In this document: positions 56,231 through 64,000 of the stretch, in pieces | Layout of the letters: the number at the start of each line of letters is the position of its first letter | Numbering within the stretch: the first letter of the stretch is position 1 | DNA from: Burkholderia sp. BCC0322 | GTDB lineage: Bacteria; Pseudomonadota; Gammaproteobacteria; Burkholderiales; Burkholderiaceae | Reading direction: 5' to 3' | Assembly (NCBI RefSeq): GCF_902833045.1 | Contig: NZ_CADFDU010000006.1 | Span: forward strand, 310,001-374,000 | DNA length: 64,000 nt | The notes under the pieces: model-generated | What the model was told of the DNA's origin: nothing | The model's database searches: none | Seen by the model: the letters and a program-made list of their open reading frames with translations, nothing else | Made by a program: the position numbers and the translations under genes

Positions 56231-56850
56231 TGGCGAGCGGTAAATTCATCACGTTCGAAGGCATCGACGGGGCGGGGAAGACCACCCACCTGCAATGGTT
56301 TTGCGAACGCCTCCAGGGCAAGCTGGCTGCGGCCGGCAGACAGGTCGTCGTCACCCGTGAGCCGGGCGGCACGCAGCTCGGCGAGAAACTGCGCGAGATC
56401 CTGCTGAACCAGCCGATGGATCTCGAGACGGAAGCGCTGCTGATGTTCGCCGCGCGCCGCGAGCACCTGGCGCTCGTGATCGAGCCGGCGCTCGCGCGCG
56501 GCGACTGGGTCGTGTCAGATCGCTTCACCGATGCGACGTTCGCGTACCAGGGCGGCGGCCGGGGGCTGCCGCGCGACAAGCTCGAGACGCTCGAGCGCTG
56601 GGTGCAGGGCGGTTTCCAGCCCGACCTGACGGTGCTGTTCGACGTCGCGCCGCAGGTTGCGAGTGAGCGCCGCGGCGCCGCGCGCATGCCCGACAAGTTC
56701 GAAAGCGAGTCCGACGCGTTTTTCAAGCGCACGCGTAGCGAATATCTGCGACGCGCGGAAGAGGCGCCGCACCGCTTCGCGATCGTCGACGCGACGCAGA
56801 CGATTCCCGAGATCCGCCAGCAGCTCGAACGCGTGCTCGCCGCGCTGTAA
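56230..56850 (+). CDS. tmk: Thymidylate kinase
   Basis: A 206-residue dTMP kinase. P-loop [11 protein letters not shown] near residue 8, [16 protein letters not shown] at 95 (DRY-like motif and LID). Start overlaps the mltG stop by one base (TAATG). Essential dTTP synthesis step. Confidence 0.97.
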   Translation: MASGKFITFEGIDGAGKTTHLQWFCERLQGKLAAAGRQVVVTREPGGTQLGEKLREILLNQPMDLETEALLMFAARREHLALVIEPALARGDWVVSDRFTDATFAYQGGGRGLPRDKLETLERWVQGGFQPDLTVLFDVAPQVASERRGAARMPDKFESESDAFFKRTRSEYLRRAEEAPHRFAIVDATQTIPEIRQQLERVLAAL

Positions 56851-56869
56851 TTCGCAAGGAGCGCACCCC

Positions 56870-57898
56870 ATGATCTATCCGTGGCAGACCGACGACTGGA
56901 ACCGCCTGCAGCAGCTGCGTGCGCAATGGCCGCACGCGCTGCTGCTGCATGGGCAGGCCGGGATCGGCAAGCTGCAGTTCGCGCAGCATCTCGCGCAGGG
57001 CTTCCTGTGCGAATCGCCGCAGCCGAACGGCGAGCCGTGCGGCACCTGCGCGGCCTGCACCTGGTTTTCGCAGGGCAACCATCCGGACTACCGGATCGTG
57101 CTGCCCGAGGCGCTGGCGGGCGAGGCGCCGGGCGCCGCTGACGACGCGAAGGCGGCCGACGCGGACGAAGGCGGCAAGAAGACGCGGGCACCGAGCAAGG
57201 AAATCAAGATCGAGCAGGTGCGCGCGCTGCTCGACTTCTGCGGGGTCGGTTCGCATCGCGGCGGCGCGCGCGTCGTCGTGCTGTATCCGGCCGAGGCACT
57301 CAACGTCGCCGCGTCGAACGCGCTGCTGAAAACGCTGGAGGAACCGCCGTCCGGCGTCGTGTTCCTGCTGGTGTCGGCGCGTATCGACCGCCTGCTGCCG
57401 ACCATCATCAGCCGCTGCCGGCAGTGGCCGATGACCGTGCCGGCGCCGGACGCGGCCGCGGCCTGGCTCGCCGCGCAGGGCGTCGACCATGCGCCTGCGC
57501 TGCTCGCCGAGGCCGGCGGCGCGCCGCTCGCCGCGCTGGCGCTCGCGAGCGACGAGAATCGCCCGCTACGCGACTACACGCTCGGGCAACTGGCGGCCGG
57601 TGCGGCTTGCGACCCGTTCGCGTGCGGCGAGACGCTGCAGAAGCTGCCGGTGCCGCTGGTGCTTGGCTGGCTGCAGCGCTGGCTGTACGACCTGCTCGCA
57701 CAGCGGATGGCGGGCACGCCGCGCTACTTCCCGATGCACGCGGCGGCGCTCGCGCGCTGCGCGGAAGCGGTCGATGCGAACGCGTTCGCCCGCTTCATGA
57801 AGGCCGTGACGCGGCAGCGGACGGTCGAGAACCATCCGCTCAACGCGCGGCTCGTATTCGAGGAATTGTTTCTCGGCTATCGGGAAATATTCGCGTGA
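56870..57898 (+). CDS. holB: DNA polymerase III subunit delta prime
   Basis: A 342-residue clamp-loader subunit. Degenerate P-loop G-Q-A-G-I-G-K near residue 29, zinc-binding C-G-T-C-A-A-C-T around 57, and R-V-V-V-L-Y-P-A-E with N-A-S-N-A-L-L-K-T-L-E-E-P-P (SRC follows: I-S-R-C). An insertion of Ala/Lys/Asp residues separates zinc module and core. RBS AGGAG. Confidence 0.95.
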   Translation: MIYPWQTDDWNRLQQLRAQWPHALLLHGQAGIGKLQFAQHLAQGFLCESPQPNGEPCGTCAACTWFSQGNHPDYRIVLPEALAGEAPGAADDAKAADADEGGKKTRAPSKEIKIEQVRALLDFCGVGSHRGGARVVVLYPAEALNVAASNALLKTLEEPPSGVVFLLVSARIDRLLPTIISRCRQWPMTVPAPDAAAAWLAAQGVDHAPALLAEAGGAPLAALALASDENRPLRDYTLGQLAAGAACDPFACGETLQKLPVPLVLGWLQRWLYDLLAQRMAGTPRYFPMHAAALARCAEAVDANAFARFMKAVTRQRTVENHPLNARLVFEELFLGYREIFA

Positions 57899-58039
57899 GC
57901 CCGAATTGTTTCGCATGGATTGCGAAACGAAGACGGGCTCTCACCACGACGCGACCGTGGCCGGCCGGCCCGCGAACGCCACCCGTTGCCGCATGCCGGT
58001 GCACGCATGAGCAACCGCCTTACGAATTCAGGAAACACG

Positions 58040-58819
58040 ATGTTCGTCGATTCTCACTGCCACATCAATTTCAAGGGCCTGGCCGACCGCCTGCCGGCTG
58101 TTCTCGAGAACATGCGCGAGCACGACGTCACGCACGCGCTGTGCGTGTCCGTCGATTTCGAGACGCTGCCGGAGGTCCTTGCGATCGCGGACGCGCACGA
58201 CAACGTCTATGCATCGGTCGGCGTGCATCCCGATCACGAGGACGCGCGCGAGCCGACGCTTGCGGAGCTCGTCGAGCTGGCCGCGCACCCGAAGGTCGTC
58301 GCGATCGGCGAAACGGGCCTCGACTACTACCGTCTCGAAGGCCGCTCGATCGACGATATGGAATGGCAGCGCGAACGCTTTCGCACGCATATCCGCGCGG
58401 CGACCGCGACGATGAAGCCGCTGATCATCCACACGCGCTCGTCGTCGGAAGACACGCTGCGGATCATGGCCGAGGAGCGCGCGGACGTGCCGGGCGGCGT
58501 GATGCACTGCTTCACCGAGCCGTGGCCGGTGGCCGAACAGGCACTCGCGCAGAATTTCCATATCTCGCTGTCGGGCATCGTCACGTTCAAGAACGCGACC
58601 GACGTGCAGGACGTCGCGCGGCGCGTGCCGCTCGACCGGCTGCTGATCGAGACCGACTCGCCGTACCTCGCGCCGGTGCCGTATCGCGGCAAGCCGAATG
58701 AACCTGCGTACGTCAGCCATGTCGGACGCTTTATCGCATCCGAGCGCGGGATCGCCGTCGAGGCGCTCGCCGATGCGACGACGCAAAACTTTTTCCGGCT
58801 GTTCAAGATCGCCCGCTGA
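58040..58819 (+). CDS. TatD-family DNase
   Basis: A 259-residue metal hydrolase. H-x-H in D-S-H-C-H-I-N, G-E-T-G-L-D-Y-Y with metal Glu near 95, I-H-T-R near 132, H-C-F-T near 157 and E-T-D-S-P-Y at 205. Corresponds to YcfH/TatD linked to holB in proteobacteria. 3'-5' exonuclease role is family knowledge. Confidence 0.93.
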   Translation: MFVDSHCHINFKGLADRLPAVLENMREHDVTHALCVSVDFETLPEVLAIADAHDNVYASVGVHPDHEDAREPTLAELVELAAHPKVVAIGETGLDYYRLEGRSIDDMEWQRERFRTHIRAATATMKPLIIHTRSSSEDTLRIMAEERADVPGGVMHCFTEPWPVAEQALAQNFHISLSGIVTFKNATDVQDVARRVPLDRLLIETDSPYLAPVPYRGKPNEPAYVSHVGRFIASERGIAVEALADATTQNFFRLFKIAR

Positions 58820-58862
58820 CGACGTGCGCGCAGCCGACAACCCAGGGAAGGAGCCCACAACA

Positions 58863-59573
58863 ATGACGAAGCCGACCAACCATCTGCCGAAACGCGTACT
58901 CGTTGCCGCCGCGCTTGTCGCGAGCGGCCTGTTCGCGACAGCCGGCGCGCATGCCGAATCGCTCGATGCGATCGTCAAGGCCGTCAAGTTCGACGACATC
59001 GCCGACATCGGCCAGCAGCTCAAGAGCGGCAAGCTCGATCCGAACACGGTCGCGCCGAACGGCGACCCGCTGATCGTGATCGCCGCACGCGAGAAGTCCG
59101 ACAAAGTCGCGGCGGCGCTCGCCACGACGCCGAACGTCGACCTCGAGAAGGAAGACAAGGCCGGCGAAAATGCGCTGATGCTCGCGTCGCTGAACGGCGA
59201 CGTCGGCCTCGCGAAGCTGCTGATCGACAAGGGCGCGGAAGTCAGCAAGAAGGGCTGGGCGCCGCTGCACTACGCAGCGACCAACGGCCAGGACGCAGTG
59301 GTGAAGCTGTTGCTCGACCACGACGCGTATATCGATACCGCATCGCCGAACGGCACGACGCCGCTGATGATGGCCGCACGCGGCAACCATCCGTCGACGG
59401 TCACGCTGCTGCTCGACCAGGGCGCCGATCCGCAGGTGAAGAACCAGCTCGGCATCACCGCGCTCGAATTCGCGAAGCACTACAACGCGCCTGACGCGAT
59501 CGAGATCCTGAGCAAGCGGACGACGCGTATCGGGGCATCGACGCCGGCAGATGCGCAAAAGAGTGCAAAATAG
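58863..59573 (+). CDS. Ankyrin repeat periplasmic protein, 236 aa
   Basis: Signal peptide (V-L-V-A-A-A-L-V-A-S-G-L-F-A-T-A-G-A-H-A) then four or five ankyrin repeats: N-A-L-M-L-A-S-L-N-G-D, A-P-L-H-Y-A-A-T-N-G-Q, T-P-L-M-M-A-A-R-G-N. Likely exported protein-binding domain; partner unknown. Follows tatD with a strong ribosome site. Confidence 0.92.
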   Translation: MTKPTNHLPKRVLVAAALVASGLFATAGAHAESLDAIVKAVKFDDIADIGQQLKSGKLDPNTVAPNGDPLIVIAAREKSDKVAAALATTPNVDLEKEDKAGENALMLASLNGDVGLAKLLIDKGAEVSKKGWAPLHYAATNGQDAVVKLLLDHDAYIDTASPNGTTPLMMAARGNHPSTVTLLLDQGADPQVKNQLGITALEFAKHYNAPDAIEILSKRTTRIGASTPADAQKSAK

Positions 59574-59692
59574 CGGTTTTCGGTGCGGCAGACGGTGCCC
59601 GCGCGGCCGGATTCCGGCCGGCGCAGGGCGTCCCGGCGCCGCGCCGGCCAAGGCAGCAGGCGGTCTCGGGCCGCATTGACATAAGGAACACC

Positions 59693-60049
59693 ATGTTGCG
59701 CGCAATGTTTTGTGCCGCGGCGTTTGCCGTGCCGTTGTCGGCCGCGGCTTTCACGGGCGCTGATCTCGACCGGCTGTGCGCGAAGACGGACGTGAAATCG
59801 CGGGCGTCGTGCGCGGCCTACATCGAAGGCGCCGCCGACGGCGTCTACAACACCATCGACGCGATCGGCGGCACGACGGGGCCGCGGGTCGGCCAGTATT
59901 TCTGCCTGCCGCCCGACATCCGGGCGCAGCAGATGACCGACGCGGTGCGCAAGTACATCGCGGAAAATCCGAAGCTGGCCGACTACAACGCGAGTACCGC
60001 GGTGTCGCTCGGTCTCGGCAAGGCGTTTCCCTGCAGGAGCGGCAGCTGA
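59693..60049 (+). CDS. Rap1a/Tai-like protein (exported)
   Basis: A 118-residue protein with a signal peptide (M-F-C-A-A-A-F-A-V-P-L-S-A-A-A) and paired cysteines (L-C-A-K, S-C-A-A-Y-I-E-G, F-C-L-P-P). The C-x-A-Y-I-x-G block is the Rap1a immunity family seen for T6SS amidase effectors. No effector gene is adjacent, so immunity function is uncertain. Confidence 0.8.
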   Translation: MLRAMFCAAAFAVPLSAAAFTGADLDRLCAKTDVKSRASCAAYIEGAADGVYNTIDAIGGTTGPRVGQYFCLPPDIRAQQMTDAVRKYIAENPKLADYNASTAVSLGLGKAFPCRSGS

Positions 60050-60138
60050 CCTGACGCCGTGTCCGGGTCCGCGCGTGGCCCGGGCGTCGCCGACGCATCC
60101 AGGACGAGGCGCGCGCGCCTCATAACCCACGGGCGCCG

Positions 60139-61311
60139 ATGATTTCAATCGAGGAACTGCAGCGCATCACCGATGCGCCGCTGCATTCATGGCTCGGCAC
60201 GCTGGCCGTGTCCGTCATCGTCTTGCTGGTCGTCACGGTCGTCCACCGTCTCGGCGCACGCATCGTCAAGCGCATCGCGCAGCCATATCCGCTGATGAGC
60301 GCGATCCTGCGCTACATCGACAGGCCGTCGCTCGTCGTGCTCGCGCTGCTTGCGCTCGAATTCCTGTGGGTCCAGGCCGACGACGGCATGTCGTTCGTGC
60401 GCGGCATGCGCACGGCGGCGGCGGTCGGCTCCATCATTTCGCTCACGTGGCTGCTGGTGCGGCTCGCGGCCGGCGTCGGCGACGCCATCATCCAGGCGCA
60501 TCCGATCGATACGGCCGACAACCTTCAGGCCCGGCGGATCCATACGCAGGCGAAGGTGCTCGTGCGGACCGTGATGGTGCTGATCGTGATCATCGGCACC
60601 GGCGCCGCACTCATGACGTTCCCGAACGTGCGCCAGGTCGGCGCGAGCCTGCTGGCGTCGGCCGGTGTTGCGGGCCTGGTCGCCGGTATCGCCGCGCGGC
60701 CGGTGCTCGGCAACCTGATTGCCGGGCTGCAGATCGCGCTGACGCAGCCGATCCGGCTCGACGACGTGGTCGTGATCCAGGGCGAGTGGGGGCGCATCGA
60801 GGAAATCACCGGTTCGTTCGTGTCGGTGCGGTTGTGGGACCAGCGGCGCCTCGTCGTGCCGCTGCAATGGATCATCGAGAACCCGTTCACGAACTGGACG
60901 CGCAACAGCTCGGAAATCATCGGCACGGTCTACCTGTCGGTCGATTACCGCACGCCGCTTGCGCCGCTGCGCGAGGAACTCGCGCGGCTCGTCCACGCGG
61001 CACCCGAGTGGGACGGTCGCGTGCAGGTGCTGCAGGTGACCGACGCGACGGAACGCACGATGCAGTTGCGCGCGCTCGTCAGCGCGGCCGATTCGTCTTC
61101 ATGCTGGGACCTGCGCTGCCGCGTGCGCGAAGGGTTGATCGCCTACCTGCAGGACCGCTATCCGCAATGCCTGCCGCGCAGCCGGATGGAACTGTATCCG
61201 CACGATTGCGCGCCGGACGCACCGAATCCCGAACGGCCGCACGCGCGGTCGCCTGCCGCCAGTACGGCGGCCAATACCGCGGCCGACCCGCAGGCCACCG
61301 AAGGCCGCTGA
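60139..61311 (+). CDS. MscS-family mechanosensitive channel
   Basis: A 390-residue protein with four N-terminal membrane segments and the pore-lining helix L-L-A-S-A-G-V-A-G-L-V-A-G-I-A-A near residue 175, then beta domain (G-R-I-E-E-I, V-V-P-L-Q-W-I-I-E-N-P). The C-terminal 40 residues are Pro/Ala-rich. Opens under membrane tension to release solutes. Confidence 0.93.
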   Translation: MISIEELQRITDAPLHSWLGTLAVSVIVLLVVTVVHRLGARIVKRIAQPYPLMSAILRYIDRPSLVVLALLALEFLWVQADDGMSFVRGMRTAAAVGSIISLTWLLVRLAAGVGDAIIQAHPIDTADNLQARRIHTQAKVLVRTVMVLIVIIGTGAALMTFPNVRQVGASLLASAGVAGLVAGIAARPVLGNLIAGLQIALTQPIRLDDVVVIQGEWGRIEEITGSFVSVRLWDQRRLVVPLQWIIENPFTNWTRNSSEIIGTVYLSVDYRTPLAPLREELARLVHAAPEWDGRVQVLQVTDATERTMQLRALVSAADSSSCWDLRCRVREGLIAYLQDRYPQCLPRSRMELYPHDCAPDAPNPERPHARSPAASTAANTAADPQATEGR

Positions 61312-61341
61312 CAGCGGCCCGCATGCTCACCGTCCCTCGTC

Positions 61342-62517
61342 ATGACCGCGCTGAACACGCTCGCCATCGCCAATTACCGCTCGCTGCGCGAGCTGATCGT
61401 GCCGCTCGCGGCGCTCAACGTCGTCACGGGGCCGAACGGCAGCGGCAAGTCGAGCGTGTACCGCGCCCTGCGGCTGCTCGCCGATACCGCGCAGGGGCGC
61501 GTGATCCCTTCGCTGGCCCGCGAAGGCGGGTTGCCGTCGACGCTGTGGGCCGGCCCCGAGCGTTTCTCCCGGGCGATGCTGAACGGCGATGCACCGGTTA
61601 CCGGCACGGTGCGCAAGGGGCCCGTGAGCCTGAAGCTCGGCTTCGCTTGCGACGATTTCGGTTATTCGATCGATCTCGGCATGCCGACCCCGAGCAGATC
61701 GCAGTTTTCGCTCGATCCGGTGGTCAAGCGCGAGTGTATCTGGGGCGGCACGCCGTTACGCCCGTCGACGCTGCTGGTCGACCGGCAGGGCGCGCAGATC
61801 CGCGCGCGCACCGCATCGGGCGAATGGCAGACGATTCCGCAGCCGGTGGCCAGCTTCGACAGCATGATGACCGAATTCGCCGATCCGACCGGCGCGCCCG
61901 AGATGATCGCGGTGCGCGAGCGGATTCGCTCGTGGCGCTTCTACGATCACTTCCGGACCGATGCGCAGGCGCCGGCGCGGCAGTCGCACATCGGCACCCA
62001 TACGCCGGTGCTCGCGGACGACGGCGCCGACCTGGCCGCCGCGTTGCAGACGATCCGCGAAATCGGCGACGGCGCGGCACTCGATGCGGCGCTCGACGAC
62101 GCGTTTCCCGGTGCGTCGATCGAGATCGACAATCCGGGCGGCCGTGGCCGCTTCGACGTACTGATGCGCCAGCCGGGGCTGCTGCGGCCGCTCACGGCGG
62201 CCGAACTGTCGGACGGCACGCTGCGCTACCTGCTGCTCGCGGCTGCGCTGCTGACACCGCGGCCGCCGGCGCTGATGGTGCTGAACGAACCGGAGACAAG
62301 CCTGCACCCCGATCTGCTGCCGGCGCTCGGCCGCCTGATCGCGCAGGCGGCGCAGCGTTCGCAGGTGCTCGTCGTGTCGCACGCGGCGCGGCTCATCGCG
62401 ACGCTCGAGCGCGAGGCCGGCTGCGAATCGCTGGTGCTCGACAAGCAGCTCGGTGCGACGCGGCTCGTCGATGCCGATACGCGCGACCTGCCGGCATGGA
62501 AGTGGCCGTCGCGCTGA
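61342..62517 (+). CDS. AAA family ATPase (OLD/RecF-like)
   Basis: A 391-residue ABC-type ATPase: Walker A G-P-N-G-S-G-K-S-S near residue 30, signature E-L-S-D-G-T-L-R-Y, Walker B A-L-M-V-L-N-E-P-E-T, and a His switch in V-V-S-H-A. No TOPRIM or HNH domain, so not a full OLD nuclease. Such standalone ATPases are widespread; role unknown. Confidence 0.88.
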   Translation: MTALNTLAIANYRSLRELIVPLAALNVVTGPNGSGKSSVYRALRLLADTAQGRVIPSLAREGGLPSTLWAGPERFSRAMLNGDAPVTGTVRKGPVSLKLGFACDDFGYSIDLGMPTPSRSQFSLDPVVKRECIWGGTPLRPSTLLVDRQGAQIRARTASGEWQTIPQPVASFDSMMTEFADPTGAPEMIAVRERIRSWRFYDHFRTDAQAPARQSHIGTHTPVLADDGADLAAALQTIREIGDGAALDAALDDAFPGASIEIDNPGGRGRFDVLMRQPGLLRPLTAAELSDGTLRYLLLAAALLTPRPPALMVLNEPETSLHPDLLPALGRLIAQAAQRSQVLVVSHAARLIATLEREAGCESLVLDKQLGATRLVDADTRDLPAWKWPSR

Positions 62518-62769
62518 CAGGCAGGGTGGCCTGCGTCCGGGCTCGATCGTCGCATCGGGGGGCGGATCGGCCCGACTGGCGGAATGTATCCTGCCTGTAA
62601 CAACTTCCATAAAATGAAAGACGGGCGGTTCCGGGCGCCGGGATCGCGAATAATGAAGGGATATCCGGCTGGCCCCGTGCCGGCCGGCGCCGCATGGGGG
62701 CGAGCGGGGCGCGAAAGCGTAGGGCTCGCCGGCCGTGCCGCAACGGACAGGACACAGGAGACGTGGACC

Positions 62770-63834
62770 ATGAGAATTGCCCAGATCGCGCCGCTGACCG
62801 AATCGGTGCCGCCGAAGCTGTACGGCGGCACGGAGCGCGTCGTGTCCTACATCACCGAGGCGCTCGTCGAGCTCGGCCATGATGTGACGCTGTTCGCCAG
62901 CGGCGATTCGACGACGCGGGCGAAGCTCGAGCCGGTCTGGCCACGCGCGCTGCGGCTCGACGCGTCGATCCGCGACCGGGTCGCGCCGCACATGCTGCTG
63001 ATGGAGACGGTCGCGCGCCGGGCGATGGACTTCGACGTGCTCCATTTCCACATGGACTACTACTCGTTCTCGGTCTTCAACCGGCAGGAGACGCCTTACG
63101 TGACGACGCTGCACGGCCGGCTCGACCTGCCCGAGCAGCAGCCGGTGTTCGACACGTTCAACACGGCGCCGGTGATCTCGATTTCGAACTCGCAGCGCCA
63201 GCCGCTGCCGCAGGCGAAATGGCTGACGACCGTCTACCACGGGCTGCCCGATACGCTGTATATGCCGCAGCCGGTCGAGCCGCGCTACCTCGCGTTCCTC
63301 GGCCGCATCTCGCCGGAGAAGCGCGTCGACACGGCGATCCGCATTGCCCGCCAGTGCGGACTGCCGATCAGGATCGCCGCGAAGATCGACGCGGCCGACC
63401 AGGAATACTTCGAGCGCGAGATCAAGCCGCTCTTCGCGTTGCCGCACGTCGAATTCATCGGCGAGATCGCGGATCACCAGAAGGCCGAATTCCTGTCGGG
63501 CGCGCATGCGCTACTGTTCCCGATCGACTGGCCGGAGCCGTTCGGCCTCGTGATGATCGAGGCGATGTCGTGCGGCACGCCGGTGATTGCGTTCAATCGC
63601 GGCGCAGTGCCCGAAGTGGTGGACGAGGGCGTGTCGGGTTTCATCGTCGAGGATGAAATCAGCGCGGTGGCCGCCGTGAACCGGCTGCACCTGCTGCCGC
63701 GTGCGCGCGTGCGGCAGCGCTTCGAGGCGCGCTTCACGTCGCGCCGCATGGCGCAGCAGTATGTCGACGTCTACCAGTCGGTGATCCGTGCGCAGAAACG
63801 CTCGCGCTTCAAGGTGATCGACTCGACGACCTGA
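62770..63834 (+). CDS. Glycosyltransferase family 4 protein, 354 aa
   Basis: GT-B fold: N-terminal P-K-L-Y-G-G-T-E-R-V-V and C-terminal L-G-R-I-S-P-E-K-R near residue 177, P-E-P-F-G-L-V-M-I-E-A-M-S-C-G-T-P-V (E-x7-E motif) near 255. Uses an NDP-sugar; substrate unknown. Starts at 62770 after AGGAGACGTGGACC. Confidence 0.93.
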   Translation: MRIAQIAPLTESVPPKLYGGTERVVSYITEALVELGHDVTLFASGDSTTRAKLEPVWPRALRLDASIRDRVAPHMLLMETVARRAMDFDVLHFHMDYYSFSVFNRQETPYVTTLHGRLDLPEQQPVFDTFNTAPVISISNSQRQPLPQAKWLTTVYHGLPDTLYMPQPVEPRYLAFLGRISPEKRVDTAIRIARQCGLPIRIAAKIDAADQEYFEREIKPLFALPHVEFIGEIADHQKAEFLSGAHALLFPIDWPEPFGLVMIEAMSCGTPVIAFNRGAVPEVVDEGVSGFIVEDEISAVAAVNRLHLLPRARVRQRFEARFTSRRMAQQYVDVYQSVIRAQKRSRFKVIDSTT

Positions 63835-63861
63835 CGCGCGTGGCGCACGGCGCGCGCGGAT

Positions 63862-63897
63862 AAAAAAACGGCGATGCCCGCAAGGACATCGCCGTTT
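63862..63897 (-). terminator. Terminator of the right-edge minus-strand gene
   Basis: AAACGGCGATG and CATCGCCGTTT form an 11-bp stem followed on the minus strand by a T run (TTTTTTTA region). It separates the convergent glycosyltransferase and partial gene. Confidence 0.88.
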
Positions 63898-63939
63898 GCG
63901 CATCGCCCGCGCGCCGTGCGCACGGGCGTTGCGCCAGCG

Positions 63940-64000
63940 TCAGATCTTCAGCTTCGTGACTTTCGTGCCGTTGATCGACACGTCGCCCATCAGGCCCGCG
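63940..64000 (-). CDS. C-terminus of an unknown protein (partial)
   Basis: Only about 19 codons are visible: G-L-M-G-D-V-S-I-N-G-T-K-V-T-K-L-K-I then stop. It has a beta-rich character. Too short to name. Followed by a strong terminator. Confidence 0.5.
   Translation of the reverse strand, partial: AGLMGDVSINGTKVTKLKI

Noticed and set aside
60189-62600. 803-codon plus-strand frame across the MscS and AAA ATPase genes
   Set aside because: Arg/Ala-rich shadow typical of GC-rich coding DNA; it spans two real genes and their gap.
61756-63507. 583-codon minus-strand frame
   Set aside because: Shadow of the AAA ATPase and glycosyltransferase genes; no domain.
1-64000. CRISPR array or toxin-antitoxin pair
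   Set aside because: No regularly spaced repeats were seen; the many tiny phage gene pairs have no recognisable toxin or antitoxin motif.

Overview
The window is GC-rich, with GC-ending codons and gene content typical of a Burkholderia chromosome, probably Burkholderia cepacia complex. Diagnostic neighbours are rpsU, cspA and an IF-1 paralog, a Dabb/PaaI/esterase/GNAT run, ygfZ, and the mltG-tmk-holB-tatD operon. Species-level assignment is inference, because no search could be run.

Layout. (1) 1-8253 is host chromosome: a small translation and cold-shock cluster (S21, IF-1-like, CspA) with several unknown small genes, the 3' scrap of an IS256-type transposase at about 3.5 kb, then Dabb, thioesterase, esterase, GNAT, NRDE and YgfZ genes. 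(2) 8299-55194 is a complete-looking 46.9-kb temperate phage bounded by a 17-bp direct repeat (GTATTATATGGGTCTTA) that lies in the short gap between divergent ygfZ and mltG. (3) 55211-64000 is host again: mltG, tmk, holB, a TatD nuclease, an ankyrin protein, a Rap1a-like protein, an MscS channel, an AAA ATPase, a GT4 glycosyltransferase and the end of an unknown gene.

The prophage encodes a contractile-tailed (myovirus) particle. Its late genes run on the minus strand from 33.2 kb down to 8.4 kb: small and large terminase, portal, scaffold, capsid, connectors, sheath, tube, a tail chaperone pair joined by a classical -1 frameshift site, tape measure, baseplate (D, V, J, I types), fibre, and a lysis cassette. 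One plus-strand cargo unit, an acyltransferase 3 gene behind a 24-codon leader, sits between lysis and fibre genes and is a candidate surface-modification (lysogenic conversion) gene. The early half (33.2-55 kb) has an immunity region at 42.8-43.9 kb, an O-like replication gene with iteron-like repeats, a DnaC-like loader, an ATPase/SSB-like/ParB-like/exonuclease/VRR-NUC/NinB/Ref-like recombination block, and the integrase. Between 33.3 and 42 kb it carries many tiny genes in alternating orientation, including an AraC-type regulator, a degenerate SpoT-like HD protein and an HNH nuclease.

The most striking feature is a dispersed promoter-operator family. An inverted repeat close to ATACTACC, five bases, GGTAGTAT recurs about ten or more times, only in the early half and next to the integrase. 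In the best six copies the right arm contains the -10 hexamer and a -35 lies exactly 17 bp upstream, so one regulator could silence all early units at once. Beside the immunity genes there is also a strong minus-strand promoter, a perfect terminator hairpin and two CCA-encoding tRNA genes (Gly-UCC, Tyr-GUA), in that order, which suggests a small terminated RNA with readthrough into the tRNAs.
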